A stretch of 64,000 bases of DNA from Treponema sp. GTDB taxonomy: Bacteria > Spirochaetota > Spirochaetia > Treponematales > Treponemataceae. This document shows, one piece after another, positions 26,028 through 35,197 of this stretch (position 1 is the first letter of the stretch; each line of letters begins with the position of its first letter). The notes under the pieces are model-generated. The model did no database searches. It worked only from the letters and a program-made list of their open reading frames with translations, and was not told the origin of the DNA. A program made the position numbers and the translations under genes. The stretch spans positions 62,001 through 126,000 of the forward strand of contig JAFLSQ010000001.1 of assembly GCA_022510865.1 (NCBI GenBank), written 5' to 3'.

Positions 26028-27218
26028 CTAGAATCCCATTGCGAACACCAGATATGCGCCGAATCCCGAGCCAAGCCAGCTTTTTGTAAAACTCACAGAC
26101 TGCATCGAAACGCCCGCGTCAATTTCAAGCAGACGCAGATTCAGGACAACTCCAAGCTGATTGATGAAAACCTGCCTCGTGTATTCTGTTGAAATTGAGA
26201 ATTTCAGCATATTGATGAAATTCACCGTCAGCCCAAGATAATACTGCCAGTAAAACTGCATTGAGTTATCGGTCATAAACGGATGGAAAATGCCGAATCC
26301 TGCGCCAGCACGCAAATCAAGCAGGTTGCGCATAGGCAGAAAATCAACATAACCCATAAGTGTAAGCGGTCTGTTGATTTTGAACTTCGCGCCGGACTCG
26401 CTCACCAATTCCGGGTCAGAAGAATCAAAAGCAAAATTATCCAAATCTTCCAGAGAAATTGTCGTTCCGCCTTTCATTTCCATTGACGCATGATAATCAA
26501 GCGTTGCGGGAACAATCGGCATTCGCGTGTCGGCAGAGAAAGTCAGATGCTTGAAAAGCGGCAGGGAAAATCCCATTGCAAGGTCAACGCCAAGGCCTTT
26601 CATCACGGAGCTGGAATCAAAATCCTCCAAATTGTCAAAAGCGAACGGCGTGTAAAGATTGAAAACCGCGTCCATTGTCATTTCGATTGAATCGCTTTTG
26701 TTCTCCACAAAAAGACCGCCTTTCCCGGAGACGCTTAGTATAGGAGCAAAAACGCCCGGCCGCACATAAAAGCTGAATCTGTTGAATTTCAAGCCGACGT
26801 TCGTCTCTGCGTAGGCGAACAAATCTATTTTTGGCGAGATGCTGATGTCCAGCTCATCGCCAACTTTCAGACCGCTGCCAAGCATTTTCAGAAGGCCGTC
26901 GCCCATCCCGATGTTCGCATAAGCGTCAAGGCCTGCAATCAGCCCAACTTTCACGCTTGGAAGATTCAGGTTCAGCTGAATTTCCGGATTCATCGTCATC
27001 AGGAAAGTAAGTCCGTCCTCCGCAACGCCTGCGGCAAGGGAATTCAGGTCAATCACTGCCTCCTCTTTCATCAGGTCGTCCAGCGCAAAGCAGTTGTTCG
27101 AGAAAGCGAACGGCACAGTGATTTTGTACTCAAAATACCGCTCATCAAAAAAATTGCGCGCGAACAATGTTGAGAAAACAAGAGAAATGATGATTAGAAA
27201 CGTCGATTTCTTTTTCAT
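26028..27218 (-). CDS. Outer-membrane beta-barrel-like protein
   Basis: The 396-residue protein starts with a signal peptide (MKKKSTFLIIISLVFSTLFA). It continues with alternating hydrophobic and polar strands with frequent aromatic ends, and its last residues are YLVFAMGF, a terminal Phe typical of outer-membrane barrels. No family was recognised. It overlaps the upstream lipoprotein gene by 4 nt (ATGA), so the two are co-transcribed and may work together at the cell surface. Confidence 0.72.
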   Translation of the reverse strand: MKKKSTFLIIISLVFSTLFARNFFDERYFEYKITVPFAFSNNCFALDDLMKEEAVIDLNSLAAGVAEDGLTFLMTMNPEIQLNLNLPSVKVGLIAGLDAYANIGMGDGLLKMLGSGLKVGDELDISISPKIDLFAYAETNVGLKFNRFSFYVRPGVFAPILSVSGKGGLFVENKSDSIEMTMDAVFNLYTPFAFDNLEDFDSSSVMKGLGVDLAMGFSLPLFKHLTFSADTRMPIVPATLDYHASMEMKGGTTISLEDLDNFAFDSSDPELVSESGAKFKINRPLTLMGYVDFLPMRNLLDLRAGAGFGIFHPFMTDNSMQFYWQYYLGLTVNFINMLKFSISTEYTRQVFINQLGVVLNLRLLEIDAGVSMQSVSFTKSWLGSGFGAYLVFAMGF

Positions 27219-28621
27219 AATGCGCCTCCCATTAGATTTGGATAAACTTCAATCTCGCCGCCGGTTTTCACCCCGATAATTACATCCGCATCAAAGTCCA
27301 GAACCCTTGGGATTTTGACCATGCCTTTCGGGAAAGCCAAGGACAGCCCCATTGACGCGCCAGAGGACATTGCGCTCATCATTTCATCCAAATCCAATGG
27401 AGAGATTTGGAATTCTGATTGCTCGCCAATGTCTTTTATAGGAATTTTGATTTGTGCCTTGCCGAATTCCAGAATTATGTCCAGAGTTCCGTTAGGGTTG
27501 TCCGGCTCAATGTCAAACGGCAACGCCTTGGGCGTAAGCTTGATGTAGCCGCCGTCCATAGTATCAAAAATCGGATTTGAGGATTCGCCGGAATCTGCGG
27601 GCGCGCCGTCATCGGACTCACCGCCTCCTATAATCTCCATTGTAGATTTCTTGTCGAGCCGGAAATTCATCTGGAAATCTATATACATATAAACGCTGAC
27701 ATCAACTGGCTTGCCGCTGGATATAAGCGACGTTGGCAAAGTGATTTCTTTTAACTCAACTTGCATATAAAGGTCTGCGTCTTCACCAGCGGAATAGTTC
27801 AGGACACCGGCCAAATCCGATTTTACCACATTATCGTCGTCAAGCGCATCAGCAATGCTCATTGTCAGAACGTCTTTTTCATCATCGCCTTCTTTGATTT
27901 TTTCAGTCTTAAGCCCCGGATTTTCCATAAAGCCAAATAAACCAGGCTCAATTTCATCGCCAGTATCGGTGTTGCCTTCTCCCAGAATAAAATGATGTTT
28001 TGACAGCTCACTGCCTTCATCTTTTTTTCCATAAAAAAGCGAGATTGCACCGCTGATTTTTGCCTGCTTCCATCCAGACCCATCACCTTCCGGAATCTGT
28101 GCAAAAAGATAAATTGGAACTGTCCTGAATTTTAGGTTCTTGCCAAAATCGCCGCCCAAAGCGTCAAACGCAGAGTCCATGATTGACGACATATTGAAGC
28201 CAAGAGAAAATTTGTCCTTATAATTTATAGGTATCGTCAACTCGTCTGGCAACCCCAAATTGCCAAAACCGTCTGGAGCAGAAAAAGTCTCGGTGGGAGA
28301 GTCAGCATTATTATTTTCAATATTAAAATCAAAAACGCTTTTTCCTATCAGAATCTGTTTCAGATTCGCATGTCTTTTGCCAGGAAAATAATCGTGCACT
28401 ACCCAGTCTTCGCCATCAAGACTTTCGCTGATTGTCTTTGCCAAATCAAAATCACTAAGTAAACCGCCCGATGCCATTGATTCGGTCAGGCTATCGCCAA
28501 GTCCAAGCTCGTAAGTCGCGTCTGTTTTTACTGAAACTTTCTGAGGAATCTGCCAGTCACAGCCTGCAAAAAAAAGCGAGGTCAAAAGAATCGCTGCAAT
28601 CGGCATAAAATTTTTTTTCAT
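27215..28621 (-). CDS. Lipoprotein of unknown function
   Basis: The ATG at 28621 follows AGGGGGTG and begins a lipoprotein signal (MKKNFMPIAAILLTSLFFAGC). The mature part of about 450 residues is rich in Asp, Glu, Gly and Ser and predicted beta. It contains the acidic linker GGGESDDGAPADSGESSNP. No known domain was seen. It is the first gene of a two-gene operon with the outer-membrane barrel protein. Confidence 0.75.
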   Translation of the reverse strand: MKKNFMPIAAILLTSLFFAGCDWQIPQKVSVKTDATYELGLGDSLTESMASGGLLSDFDLAKTISESLDGEDWVVHDYFPGKRHANLKQILIGKSVFDFNIENNNADSPTETFSAPDGFGNLGLPDELTIPINYKDKFSLGFNMSSIMDSAFDALGGDFGKNLKFRTVPIYLFAQIPEGDGSGWKQAKISGAISLFYGKKDEGSELSKHHFILGEGNTDTGDEIEPGLFGFMENPGLKTEKIKEGDDEKDVLTMSIADALDDDNVVKSDLAGVLNYSAGEDADLYMQVELKEITLPTSLISSGKPVDVSVYMYIDFQMNFRLDKKSTMEIIGGGESDDGAPADSGESSNPIFDTMDGGYIKLTPKALPFDIEPDNPNGTLDIILEFGKAQIKIPIKDIGEQSEFQISPLDLDEMMSAMSSGASMGLSLAFPKGMVKIPRVLDFDADVIIGVKTGGEIEVYPNLMGGAL

Positions 28622-28645
28622 ACGACACCCCCTTGCATTATCGGC

Positions 28646-28675
28646 ATTATACCATGAATACTTTAGTAAAATCAA
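28646..28675 (-). promoter_or_regulatory. Promoter of the lipoprotein-barrel operon
   Basis: On the minus strand TTGATT (28670-28675), an 18-nt spacer and TATAAT (28646-28651) lie about 25 nt before the start codon. Confidence 0.7.
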
Positions 28676-28680
28676 AAAAT

Positions 28681-31074
28681 TTATTTTTGATTGAAAAACG
28701 CGGCAAACGGATTGTAACTCATTCCGTCATCACTGCCGGAATTTCCACGGTTGCGCCCGCGCTGCTCACGGCCCTGAGTCTGCGCGGCGGAATTTCCGTT
28801 GGAACCGCTTTTTTTCACAACCACAACGCGGCGGCCCGAACCGCTGTTTTTGGGAGCGTCACGGCGGGCGGGGCTTTTCTGCCCTGTTCCGGCGCGGCTT
28901 GCCGCATCACTTTTCAAAGAAAGCGCGATTCTGCGACGGTCCTTGTCCAACTCAATTATTGTGAACTCGTGCACGTCTCCCACTTTCACAACGTCCATCG
29001 GATTCTCAACAAAATTGTCAGAAAGCTCGCTCAGATGAACAAGCCCGGTCTCGTGCAACCCAATATCCACAAAAGCACCAAAATCCACCACATTTTTGAT
29101 TTTTCCGGTGACTTTCATGCCTTCCTTCAAATCCTCAAATTGCAGAACGCCTTTCTGCATAATCGGGGCAGGATAGCCGTCACGCGGGTCGCGGTTGGGT
29201 TTCTGCAGCTCCTCAACGATGTCTCGCACCGTGGTCTCGCCAATACCGTATTTTTCCGCCAGATTCTTTATGAAATCCGCGGGGATTTTCTCCTTCTTCT
29301 GGATGTAAGGCAGAACCTCACGCGCCGCCTCGTAATTTTCCGGATGAACCCATGTGTTGTCCAGCGGATCAGAACTTTCCGCAATCTTAAGGAAACCGGC
29401 GCACTGCTCAAAAGCCTTTGGCCCAAGCCCGGGAACGTTTTTCAAATCCTCACGGCTTGTGATTTTTCCGTTCTGGTCGCGGTACGCCACGATTTTTTTC
29501 GCGGTCGTGCTGTTTATTCCGGAGACATACTTCAAAAGCGAGTAACTCGCGGTGTTCAGGTTCACGCCCACGTTGTTCACAACCGAGCCGACAACCTCAT
29601 CAAGCTGCTCGGCAAGTTTTTTCTGATTAACGTCATGCTGATAAAGTCCCACACCGATTGCTTTGGGGTCAATTTTCACAAATTCGCTGAGCGGGTCCTG
29701 AAGCCTGCGTCCCATGCTGATTGCTCCGCGCACCGTCAAATCCAAATCAGGGAATTCCTCACGCGCAATATCGCTCGCGGAATAAACGGACGCGCCCGAC
29801 TCATCCACAACCGTGTAGACAACATCGTTGTAATTATCCCCGATTACTTTGCTCACAATCGCCTGGACTTCCTGACTGCCCGTTCCGTTGCCCACCGCCA
29901 CAACCTGAATATCATACTTGTCTATGGCATCGTTAATCATTTTGTACGAGCCGTCCGGGTCTGTCACCTGGAAAAACTTAAAATAGCCAAGATATTTGCC
30001 CGTCTCGTCAAGGGCGGCGCATTTTGTTCCCGTGCGGATTCCGGGGTCAACGCCAAGCACACGGCTTCCCTTAATCGGCTGGGTCATCAGAAGATTTCTG
30101 AGATTCTCGCTGAAAATCCCGATTCCGTGCTCGTCTGCCTCGTCCGTCTCATCGCTGCGAATCTCGCGCACAACGGCAGGGCTAAGAAGTCGCACAACTC
30201 CGTCCTCAATCGCATCTTTAAGATAATGATTGTGAATATCGGCCCGGCGCTGCAAATCCGCCACGGCAGAATCCACATCAACTTCTATTGTGACTTCAAG
30301 AGCCTCCTCGCGCTCTCCGCGGTTAATCGCAAGAATGCGGTGCGGCTTCACCTGATTGAGCGGCTCGCTGTAATCCCAGTACATTTTATAAGTGGACGTG
30401 TTCTCTGCGACGGCGGCATCCTGTCCTTCCGGCACGATTCCTTTTGTGCGGATTGTCCCGGTGCGCATATAAAGGTCATGGATTGCCCGGCGGTTGTCCG
30501 ATTCCTGAGAGACCCTCTCCGCGATGATGTCGTTCGCGCCCGCAAGGGCATCCGCAGTTGTCTCAACGTTCAGGGCAGGGTCATCATTATCAGTTTTGAT
30601 GTATTTCTCTGCCTCTTTCTCCACGGCAGCGTCATCGTTAGCGGCAAGAATAAAATCCGCGAGCGGCTCAAGCCCTTTCTCTGCGGCAAGCATTCCGCGC
30701 GTCTTTTTCTTTTTCTTGAACGGTGCCCAGAGGTCTTCCAGAGCAGTCAGCGTTGCGGCAGACATAACCGCGTTGTAAAGGGTTTCGGTCAGTTTTCCCT
30801 GCGCAAAAATGCCTTTCACGATGTCAAGGCGGCGGTCCTCCAGATTGTGATAAGATTTATAAAGATGGTCGCAGTCGCGCACCTGAACCTCATCAAGATT
30901 GTCATGCTTTTCCTTGCGGTAACGGCTTATAAACGGGATTGTGCAGCCTTCTTCCACCAGAGAGATGACCGCGCTCACCTGCTGCACGCGGATGCTCAGC
31001 TCCTCCGCGATTTTTTTCATAATGTCAACTTCGTTAACCGAAAGAGCGTCAATAGATTCCTGTGTAAATTCCAT
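28681..31074 (-). CDS. tex: Tex-family RNA-binding transcription accessory protein
   Basis: Tex proteins bind nucleic acid and affect transcription. The 797-residue protein shows the Tex N-terminal domain (EEGCTIPFISRYRKEKHDNLDEVQVRD), a YqgF-like nuclease fold (VLGVDPGIRTGTKCAALDETG), a helix-hairpin-helix region (LLKYVSGINSTTAKKIVAYRD, NVPGLGPKAFEQCAGFLKI) and an S1 domain (GKIKNVVDFGAFVDIGLHETGLVHLSEL). An Arg/Gly/Ser-rich tail of about 70 residues follows and may bind RNA. No Shine-Dalgarno is obvious before the ATG. Confidence 0.95.
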   Translation of the reverse strand: MEFTQESIDALSVNEVDIMKKIAEELSIRVQQVSAVISLVEEGCTIPFISRYRKEKHDNLDEVQVRDCDHLYKSYHNLEDRRLDIVKGIFAQGKLTETLYNAVMSAATLTALEDLWAPFKKKKKTRGMLAAEKGLEPLADFILAANDDAAVEKEAEKYIKTDNDDPALNVETTADALAGANDIIAERVSQESDNRRAIHDLYMRTGTIRTKGIVPEGQDAAVAENTSTYKMYWDYSEPLNQVKPHRILAINRGEREEALEVTIEVDVDSAVADLQRRADIHNHYLKDAIEDGVVRLLSPAVVREIRSDETDEADEHGIGIFSENLRNLLMTQPIKGSRVLGVDPGIRTGTKCAALDETGKYLGYFKFFQVTDPDGSYKMINDAIDKYDIQVVAVGNGTGSQEVQAIVSKVIGDNYNDVVYTVVDESGASVYSASDIAREEFPDLDLTVRGAISMGRRLQDPLSEFVKIDPKAIGVGLYQHDVNQKKLAEQLDEVVGSVVNNVGVNLNTASYSLLKYVSGINSTTAKKIVAYRDQNGKITSREDLKNVPGLGPKAFEQCAGFLKIAESSDPLDNTWVHPENYEAAREVLPYIQKKEKIPADFIKNLAEKYGIGETTVRDIVEELQKPNRDPRDGYPAPIMQKGVLQFEDLKEGMKVTGKIKNVVDFGAFVDIGLHETGLVHLSELSDNFVENPMDVVKVGDVHEFTIIELDKDRRRIALSLKSDAASRAGTGQKSPARRDAPKNSGSGRRVVVVKKSGSNGNSAAQTQGREQRGRNRGNSGSDDGMSYNPFAAFFNQK

Positions 31075-31115
31075 AGTTGTATCACTGCGCAGGGCAGTTT
31101 CCTTTTTTAGTGTTG

Positions 31116-31250
31116 TGATATTCTAGTGAAAACTTCGGGAATTGGGAATAGGCTGGAAGCATCGCAGTCAAAATCATCAGAAGATTTTTGGGCATGGCGA
31201 TTGCCACCTGAATCTCGTTGAAAATCTCACCGTAAACCACTAGAATATCA
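31116..31250. promoter_or_regulatory. Divergent tex/glnN control region with 13-bp inverted repeat
   Basis: TGATATTCTAGTG (31116-31128) and its exact reverse complement (31238-31250) lie 109 nt apart. Each contains a TAGAAT -10 hexamer, one facing tex and one facing glnN. The glnN side is a good promoter: TTGAAA (31218-31223), 17 nt, TAGAAT (31241-31246). The tex side lacks a clear -35. Confidence 0.65.
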
Positions 31251-31280
31251 GCATAAAATCAAAATAAGACGGAGTTCTTC

Positions 31281-33371
31281 ATGGCAAACACAAATATCCC
31301 CGAGCTTTTTGGAAGCCTGGTTTTCAATCAGACTGTTATGAGAGAGACGCTGCCCGCGGCAACCTACAAAGCGCTCAAGCACACTATGGAAGAAGGAACT
31401 CCGCTGGATTTGGATGCCGCGAATCAGATTGCAGAGGCCATGAAAAACTGGGCGGTCTCAAAAGGCGCGACCCATTATTCGCACTGGTTCCAGCCGCTCA
31501 CGGGCATAACCGCAGAAAAGCACGACTCATTCCTTGCCCCCGAGGATGAGGGCAAAGTGATTATGAGCTTCAGCGGAAAAGAGCTGATTAAGGGCGAGCC
31601 GGACGCATCATCATTCCCGAACGGCGGGAACCGCTCCACTTTTGAGGCGCGCGGATACACCGTCTGGGACCCCACGTCATATCCGTTTGTGAAAGACCAC
31701 ACGCTCTGCATTCCCACGGCGTTCTGCTCTTACAACGGCGAGGCTCTGGACAAAAAAACGCCGCTCCTGCGCTCAATGGAGGCGATTAACGAGCAGGGGC
31801 TTAGAATCCTGAGGCTTTTCGGCAACAAGGCAAAGCACGTCACAACAACGATGGGCCCGGAGCAGGAATATTTTCTGATTGACGAGAAACTTTACCAGAA
31901 GCGCAAGGATTTGAAGATGTGCGGACGGACGCTTTTTGGCGCGCGCCCGGTAAAAGGTCAGGAGATGGATGACCAGTACTTTGCCGCAATCAAGCCGCGC
32001 GTAATCGAATACATGGAGGACTTGAACAACGAGCTTTGGAAACTTGGAGTTTACTGCAAGACCGAGCACAACGAGGTTGCGCCAGCCCAGCACGAGATGG
32101 CCCCGATTTTCACGACCAGCAACCTTGCCGCCGACCAGAATCAGCTGACAATGGAAATAATGAAAAAAGTGGCGCGCCGTCACGGACTTCTCTGCCTGCT
32201 CCACGAAAAACCGTTCGCGGGCGTGAACGGCAGCGGCAAGCACAACAACTGGTCAATTGCGACAGACCTTGGCGAGAACCTTTTCAGTCCGGGAAAAACA
32301 CCGCTTGACAACGCGCAGTTCCTGCTTTTTCTGACCGCTGTGATAAAGGCCGTGGACGAGAATCAGGATTTGCTGCGCTATTCCGTTGCGAGCGCGGGCA
32401 ACGACCACCGGCTTGGCGCGAACGAGGCTCCGCCGGCAATCATCTCAATTTATGTTGGTGATGAGCTGGACGCGGTTCTGCGGGCAATCAAGGACGGCAC
32501 CGATTATGACGGAAAATCCGGGGGAAAAATGACAATCGGGGTGGATGTGCTGCCATCAATCCCAAAAGATTCGACTGACCGCAACCGCACCTCTCCGTTC
32601 GCATTCACCGGAAACCGCTTTGAATTCCGCTCGGTGGGAAGCGCACTGTCAATCAGCGGGCCGAACACAATACTGAATTCAATTCTTGCGGACAGCCTGC
32701 GGGCGTTCGCGGACGAGCTGGAAAAATCCCAGAATTTTGAGGCTGACTTGCACGCGCTAATCAGGCGGGAAATCACGGAGCACTGGCGCATCCTCTTCAA
32801 CGGCAACGGCTATGGCGCAGAGTGGATTGAGGAGGCAGAGCGTCGCGGCCTCAAAAATTACCGCACAACGCCCAAGGCCGTTGAGCATTATCTGGATGAG
32901 AAAAACATCGCGCTTTTCACAAGGCTTGGAATCTACACAAAAGAGGAGATGAAAAGCCATCACGACATCAAACTGGAAAAATACTGTCAGGTAATCAACA
33001 TTGAGGCGAACACAATGCTTGAGATGGTGCACAAGGACATCATCCCCGCAGCCTTTAAATATCTGAATGTGCTTGCGGACACGGAGTTCAAAATGCAGCG
33101 CGTGTTCCATCTTTGCGATGCCGGTCTCAAACTGATGGAAAAACTGAACACTCTTGTGAACGAACTTTCCAACAAATCGGCGGAACTGGCGCAGAAGCAC
33201 GAGCAGACGAAAAAAATCGAAAATCTGATGGAGCGCGCCCACTCTTACGCAAAAATTGTTCTGCCCGCGATGGATGACGTGCGCGCCACCGCCGACCAGA
33301 TTGAGATGCTGCTGGGCGAGGAGTACAAGCCGTTCCCCAGCTACGAAGATTTGCTTTACAGCGTGCAGTGA
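31281..33371 (+). CDS. glnN: Type III glutamine synthetase
   Basis: This enzyme makes glutamine from glutamate, ammonia and ATP. The 696-residue length and signatures mark the GSIII class: the N-terminal FGSLVFNQTVMRETLP, the ATP/glutamate region GPEQEYFLIDEKLY, KTEHNEVAPAQHEMAP and HEKPFAGVNGSGKHNNWSI, and NRTSPFAFTGNRFEFRSVG. GSIII is typical of Bacteroides and other anaerobes. GGAG lies 8 nt before the ATG. It is divergent from tex. Confidence 0.97.
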   Translation: MANTNIPELFGSLVFNQTVMRETLPAATYKALKHTMEEGTPLDLDAANQIAEAMKNWAVSKGATHYSHWFQPLTGITAEKHDSFLAPEDEGKVIMSFSGKELIKGEPDASSFPNGGNRSTFEARGYTVWDPTSYPFVKDHTLCIPTAFCSYNGEALDKKTPLLRSMEAINEQGLRILRLFGNKAKHVTTTMGPEQEYFLIDEKLYQKRKDLKMCGRTLFGARPVKGQEMDDQYFAAIKPRVIEYMEDLNNELWKLGVYCKTEHNEVAPAQHEMAPIFTTSNLAADQNQLTMEIMKKVARRHGLLCLLHEKPFAGVNGSGKHNNWSIATDLGENLFSPGKTPLDNAQFLLFLTAVIKAVDENQDLLRYSVASAGNDHRLGANEAPPAIISIYVGDELDAVLRAIKDGTDYDGKSGGKMTIGVDVLPSIPKDSTDRNRTSPFAFTGNRFEFRSVGSALSISGPNTILNSILADSLRAFADELEKSQNFEADLHALIRREITEHWRILFNGNGYGAEWIEEAERRGLKNYRTTPKAVEHYLDEKNIALFTRLGIYTKEEMKSHHDIKLEKYCQVINIEANTMLEMVHKDIIPAAFKYLNVLADTEFKMQRVFHLCDAGLKLMEKLNTLVNELSNKSAELAQKHEQTKKIENLMERAHSYAKIVLPAMDDVRATADQIEMLLGEEYKPFPSYEDLLYSVQ

Positions 33372-33375
33372 TTTG

Positions 33376-34602
33376 ATGATGAAAGTGTCTGTTCAAAAAT
33401 TACTGCCGCAACTTTCTTTCACAAAATCATCCGGGGAGGCAATCCGCAGGAGCTACGGCATTGCACCGGAAGACGAGATTATCATGGCAATCTGGGTCAC
33501 AAGCCGCAAAAATCCTGTTTTTAAACGCAGCGGATTTATCATCACAAAAAACGGATTGTCATGGAAACACCCCGCAGCAGCAGAAATGGGCGAAAATTCG
33601 TACGGTATAAAAGAAGTCCTGGCACGAAGCAGCGGTTTTATTGCAAAAAATGACGTGATTTTTCAGGGAATTTCCGTGAATTCCGCGGATGAGCCTGACA
33701 ATCAGGATGGAAAAAACGAAATTCAACTGAAAACGCAGGAAACGCTCTACAAATTCTTTTTTGAGAATTCGGCTTCAAAAACAGGGCTTTGCACATTGGA
33801 GCGGATTCTCACGGCGCATTTTTCCAACACACTTAATCCTGCGGATTTTGAGAAAGATGTCTGCAAGTACAGCCTTGAACTCACGCTGCTTTGCGTAAAA
33901 GATTTTCTGTGCCAAAAATGGATTCTGGCAAAAGAAAAATGTACCATGGCAAAAAGAAATTTTGCAGAAAACGCCACCGCCAGAAAAGAACGGCGTGAAA
34001 AAAGACGCGGGCAGAAAAATCAAGAGTTTTTGAAACGCAAGAAAAAGCCTGAAAAAAAGAGCACGGCTCAAAAAACCGAGAAAATTTACAAAGCTCTCGC
34101 AAAATTCGGGGCTTTTCTGCGTCACATCATAGATTTTTGTGCGGATTTCCTGCTGATTTTTGCAATCGTGATTTTTATTAAGCCGGATTTGCTCGACAAT
34201 CGGCTGCAATTGTCAATACAAATCGGCAAGATGAAGCTTTGCGCCAACGCCACAGTTCTTATCATCGCCGCTTTTGTGTGGATTATCCTGAAAATCCTTA
34301 TTTCGCTCACGTGCCGCAGAAACCGAAAAGCGCTCACATTCCTGCTGATTGCAATGCTCATTGCAAGTTCGCTCATCATCGCCGAGAAATTCATAGTTTT
34401 CGCAATTCTTATTTCCATGATTCTGCTCGCGCTTCAATTCTCAATGGGTTTCACCGGAAAAGTCGTTCTGGCAAAATCTGCATTGTTTGTGATTGCGGTC
34501 ATTTGGGGTTATCTCTCACTGCATATACTCGTGAAGCCCGACATAATCCAACAGCTAGAAATTCTTGCCGATTGCCTGCGTTTCCCCGCAAAATGGTGGT
34601 AA
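33376..34602 (+). CDS. Membrane protein of unknown function with a basic middle
   Basis: The 408-residue protein has a soluble N-terminal part of about 180 residues (QKLLPQLSFTKSSGEAIRRSYG), a strongly basic stretch (RKERREKRRGQKNQEFLKRKKKPEKK) and about five C-terminal membrane segments. ATG at 33376 or 33379 lies 4-7 nt after the glnN stop with no Shine-Dalgarno, which suggests coupling to glnN. The frame is open further upstream inside glnN, but that part overlaps real glnN coding sequence. No family was recognised. Confidence 0.65.
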   Translation: MMKVSVQKLLPQLSFTKSSGEAIRRSYGIAPEDEIIMAIWVTSRKNPVFKRSGFIITKNGLSWKHPAAAEMGENSYGIKEVLARSSGFIAKNDVIFQGISVNSADEPDNQDGKNEIQLKTQETLYKFFFENSASKTGLCTLERILTAHFSNTLNPADFEKDVCKYSLELTLLCVKDFLCQKWILAKEKCTMAKRNFAENATARKERREKRRGQKNQEFLKRKKKPEKKSTAQKTEKIYKALAKFGAFLRHIIDFCADFLLIFAIVIFIKPDLLDNRLQLSIQIGKMKLCANATVLIIAAFVWIILKILISLTCRRNRKALTFLLIAMLIASSLIIAEKFIVFAILISMILLALQFSMGFTGKVVLAKSALFVIAVIWGYLSLHILVKPDIIQQLEILADCLRFPAKWW

Positions 34603-34697
34603 TAAATCTTCAGGATTTTGATTGGCTTTCCCGCCGCCAGATTGAGATGCTGTTGGACGAGGAACGCGGGATTTTGTATTCAAATCTGTTTTACTAG
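34593..34697 (+). CDS. Possible small ORF, 34 residues
   Basis: An ATG inside the end of the previous gene opens a 34-residue frame with a regular composition (DFDWLSRRQIEMLLDEERG). There is no Shine-Dalgarno and no recognised family. It could be a fragment of a larger lost gene. Low certainty. Confidence 0.25.
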   Translation: MVVINLQDFDWLSRRQIEMLLDEERGILYSNLFY

Positions 34698-34722
34698 TTA
34701 AGTAATATTTATTACTAGTTAA
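34691..34722 (+). promoter_or_regulatory. Two direct repeats 21 bp apart upstream of the HTH gene, candidate operator
   Basis: TTACTAGTTAA occurs at 34691-34701 and 34712-34722. The 21-bp phase places both copies on the same helix face. They lie just upstream of the promoter for the HTH gene and may bind its product. Confidence 0.5.
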
Positions 34723-34726
34723 AAAG

Positions 34727-34755
34727 TTCCAAGAATATCTAGGGAATGAGATAAT
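34727..34755 (+). promoter_or_regulatory. Promoter of the HTH gene, leaderless geometry
   Basis: GATAAT (34750-34755) stands 7 nt before the ATG at 34763; a weak -35 (TTCCAA) lies 17 nt upstream. No ribosome site is present. Confidence 0.5.
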
Positions 34756-34762
34756 CTGACGC

Positions 34763-35080
34763 ATGGATGAAAAGGAGCTGAACATTCCTGCGTTATTCGG
34801 GAAAAATGTGCAGAAATACAGAAAAATGGCGGGGCTTACACAGGCGGAATTCTCCAAGCGGCTGGAAATCTCGCAAAAGCATCTTTCTATCATAGAGACT
34901 GGCTCACAATTCGCGTCCGCAAATCTGATTGCAAAAATTGCGACAGAGCTGAATGTTCCGCCGGCAGCTCTTTTTGGCGATGATTTGAATCAGGCTTATT
35001 TTGACAATCTTTACGCCCGCATTGCCTCCCACATGGAAAACAAAATGAACTGGCTTTACAATCAGCTTGCAAAAAACTGA
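34763..35080 (+). CDS. Small XRE-family HTH regulator
   Basis: The 105-residue protein carries one helix-turn-helix of the Cro/CI type: KYRKMAGLTQAEFSKRLEISQKHLSIIETG, about residues 18-47. The C-terminal helical tail is likely for dimerisation. Direct repeats upstream suggest autoregulation. Its targets are not evident; the neighbouring transglutaminase-like gene has its own promoter. Confidence 0.88.
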   Translation: MDEKELNIPALFGKNVQKYRKMAGLTQAEFSKRLEISQKHLSIIETGSQFASANLIAKIATELNVPPAALFGDDLNQAYFDNLYARIASHMENKMNWLYNQLAKN

Positions 35081-35119
35081 CGGGCTGTTCCAATCGTCAC
35101 AAAATCTCCCGCAAAAGCA

Positions 35120-35149
35120 TTTACAAATCCCGATTTTTCTGTCTATAAT
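35120..35149 (+). promoter_or_regulatory. Promoter of the transglutaminase-like lipoprotein gene
   Basis: TTTACA (35120-35125), an 18-nt spacer and TATAAT (35144-35149). A leader of about 40 nt with AGAGGTAG precedes the ATG at 35198. Confidence 0.7.
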
Positions 35150-35197
35150 ATTACCATAAAGATGGATTATTTTACCTATTTATTCAGAGGTAGTGTT

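Noticed and set aside
28633-31110. An 825-residue open frame on the plus strand opposite tex
   Set aside because: Its translation has no family pattern, is rich in His/Arg/Val as an antisense frame would be, and tex on the other strand has clear domains.
33256-33375. N-terminal extension of the membrane protein into glnN
   Set aside because: The extension overlaps conserved glnN C-terminal sequence and reads as an out-of-frame shadow.
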